DNA from: Chitinophagaceae bacterium UBA4411
GTDB lineage: Bacteria > Bacteroidota > Bacteroidia > Chitinophagales > Chitinophagaceae
Direction of reading: 5' to 3'
NCBI GenBank assembly: GCA_002400415.1
Contig: DGQP01000009.1
Coordinates: 186,001 to 250,000 of the forward strand
Length of the DNA: 64,000 nt
The notes beneath the pieces are model-generated. The model had not been told where the DNA came from. It ran no database searches and saw only the letters and a list, made by a program, of their open reading frames with translations. Position numbers and translations under genes: made by a program. Of this stretch, positions 63,452-64,000 are shown in pieces (within the stretch, counting starts at the first letter, position 1; each line of letters begins with the position of its first letter).

Positions 63452-64000
63452 ATGAAAAAATTAATCCTGGCTGCTCTATGCATCTTCCTTACAGGCATAT
63501 TAAATGCACAGACAAGACCATCAGTTTCAAATTCTACTATAAAAAGCCAGTCAATGCTCAAAATGACTCCCGAGCTTAAACTTAAACGCCTCCAGGACTA
63601 TTCAGCTACATTTGCTCCTGCTGTAGTTACAAGGAACATAAATGGTGTGAATATCAAATACACCGCTGTAAAAAGCCCTGCAACCAGCGCCGATGTAGCA
63701 GTAAATATACAATCCTCTTCAAGCCAAAATGCAAACGGGTTTCTTTGCACTACCACTTATGAAACGGTTACTGCCAATACCAACAGTTTTAATAGCGTAA
63801 ATGTAAGTGGGCAGGGCATTTACCCCGGAGCAATATATAATTACAGTGATTTTATGGTGGGAAACACTACCAAGCCAATAGGAGAAGGTAAACGAAACCC
63901 TATCATGCTTACCACCGATAATACCAATACTTCCGGGGATGTAAGTGCTTTAGTGGCTAATATAACATCGTCAGAAGCCAATATAAATTCTGCAAAGCAA
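63452..64000 (+). CDS. Secreted thiol-activated cytolysin-like protein, truncated by window edge
   Basis: 183 residues open to the window end. The signal peptide MKKLILAALCIFLTGILNAQ is clear. The region QGIYPGAIYNYSDFMVGN followed by RNPIMLTTDN matches the conserved early block of cholesterol-dependent cytolysins, where domain 1 has LYPGAL and a basic residue before the P(M/L)T strand. Such proteins bind sterols and form pores; the Bacteroidota relatives are poorly characterised. The undecapeptide and remaining domains lie outside, so the class is not proven. A TPR-histidine kinase lies next door. Confidence 0.55.
   Translation, partial: MKKLILAALCIFLTGILNAQTRPSVSNSTIKSQSMLKMTPELKLKRLQDYSATFAPAVVTRNINGVNIKYTAVKSPATSADVAVNIQSSSSQNANGFLCTTTYETVTANTNSFNSVNVSGQGIYPGAIYNYSDFMVGNTTKPIGEGKRNPIMLTTDNTNTSGDVSALVANITSSEANINSAKQ

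Noticed and set aside
1..64000. tRNA, rRNA, CRISPR, transposase, phage or plasmid functions
   Set aside because: No such signature found in intergenic regions or ORFs; all intergenic regions over 300 bp were inspected.

Overview
The window is a chromosomal stretch of a Bacteroidota bacterium, most likely of the Chitinophagaceae type. The reasons are a SusC/SusD pair with a TlpA-like partner, TonB-linked barrels with a carboxypeptidase-like N-terminal domain, families largely restricted to Bacteroidota (DUF5606, DUF6520-like, DUF2652), many secreted proteins whose signal peptide ends in AQ or GQ, few Shine-Dalgarno sequences, and promoters resembling the Bacteroidota TTG / TAnnTTTG pattern. 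Base composition is moderate, and the genes are intact and densely packed. I see no rRNA, tRNA, CRISPR array, transposase or phage module.

Layout. 1-2.0 kb: the N-terminal part of an M3 oligoendopeptidase and a DUF5606 protein (both minus). 2.1-7.0 kb: a TonB-plug barrel protein, then an ECF sigma factor gene with three small envelope proteins. 7.1-9.4 kb: one long ORF joining an RnfD/NqrB-like membrane domain to a DUF2330 domain. 9.6-12.5 kb: a LytTR-like remnant, then DsbA-like, PfkB kinase and truncated globin in one tight operon, and a sterol desaturase family enzyme. 12.5-24.1 kb: polA, uvrB, mgsA and recA with YceI, OB-fold and large secreted proteins between them. 24.1-27.4 kb: glucosaminidase, DHHW protein and MBOAT acyltransferase. 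27.5-30.3 kb: three unfamiliar secreted proteins, the first with an HEXXH motif. 30.3-39.8 kb: rpoN, nhaA, DUF1415, a KdnA-like aminotransferase, a GHL10-type hydrolase, MarR, an NTF2-like protein, DinB and a radical SAM/SPASM protein. 39.8-43.4 kb: pxpB-pxpC-pxpA plus an NRAMP-like transporter lacking the usual metal ligands. 43.5-46.9 kb: L,D-transpeptidase, AI-2E family transporter and MATE exporter. 47.1-49.9 kb: an AraC regulator with a DUF2652 gene and an SDR gene. 50.2-56.4 kb: a DUF6520-like peptide and a SusC-SusD-TlpA/DUF3738-like operon. 56.7-57.4 kb: a 6S-like structured RNA and a small HTH regulator. 57.7-63.3 kb: two NarL/LuxR-type two-component systems. 63.45 kb to the end: the start of a secreted protein resembling thiol-activated (cholesterol-dependent) cytolysins.

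The most informative regulatory signals are: (i) paired 15-bp direct repeats with 23-bp spacing, each pair exactly 21 nt from a TAnnTTTG-like box, upstream of both the DUF2652 gene and the SDR gene around the AraC regulator; (ii) a 25-bp element shared (22/25) by the promoter regions of two small genes 10 kb apart; (iii) a 19-bp direct repeat in the divergent region between the TPR histidine kinase and the cytolysin-like gene; and (iv) a dyad before the small HTH gene. All functions are read from sequence features and family knowledge; no search was run.
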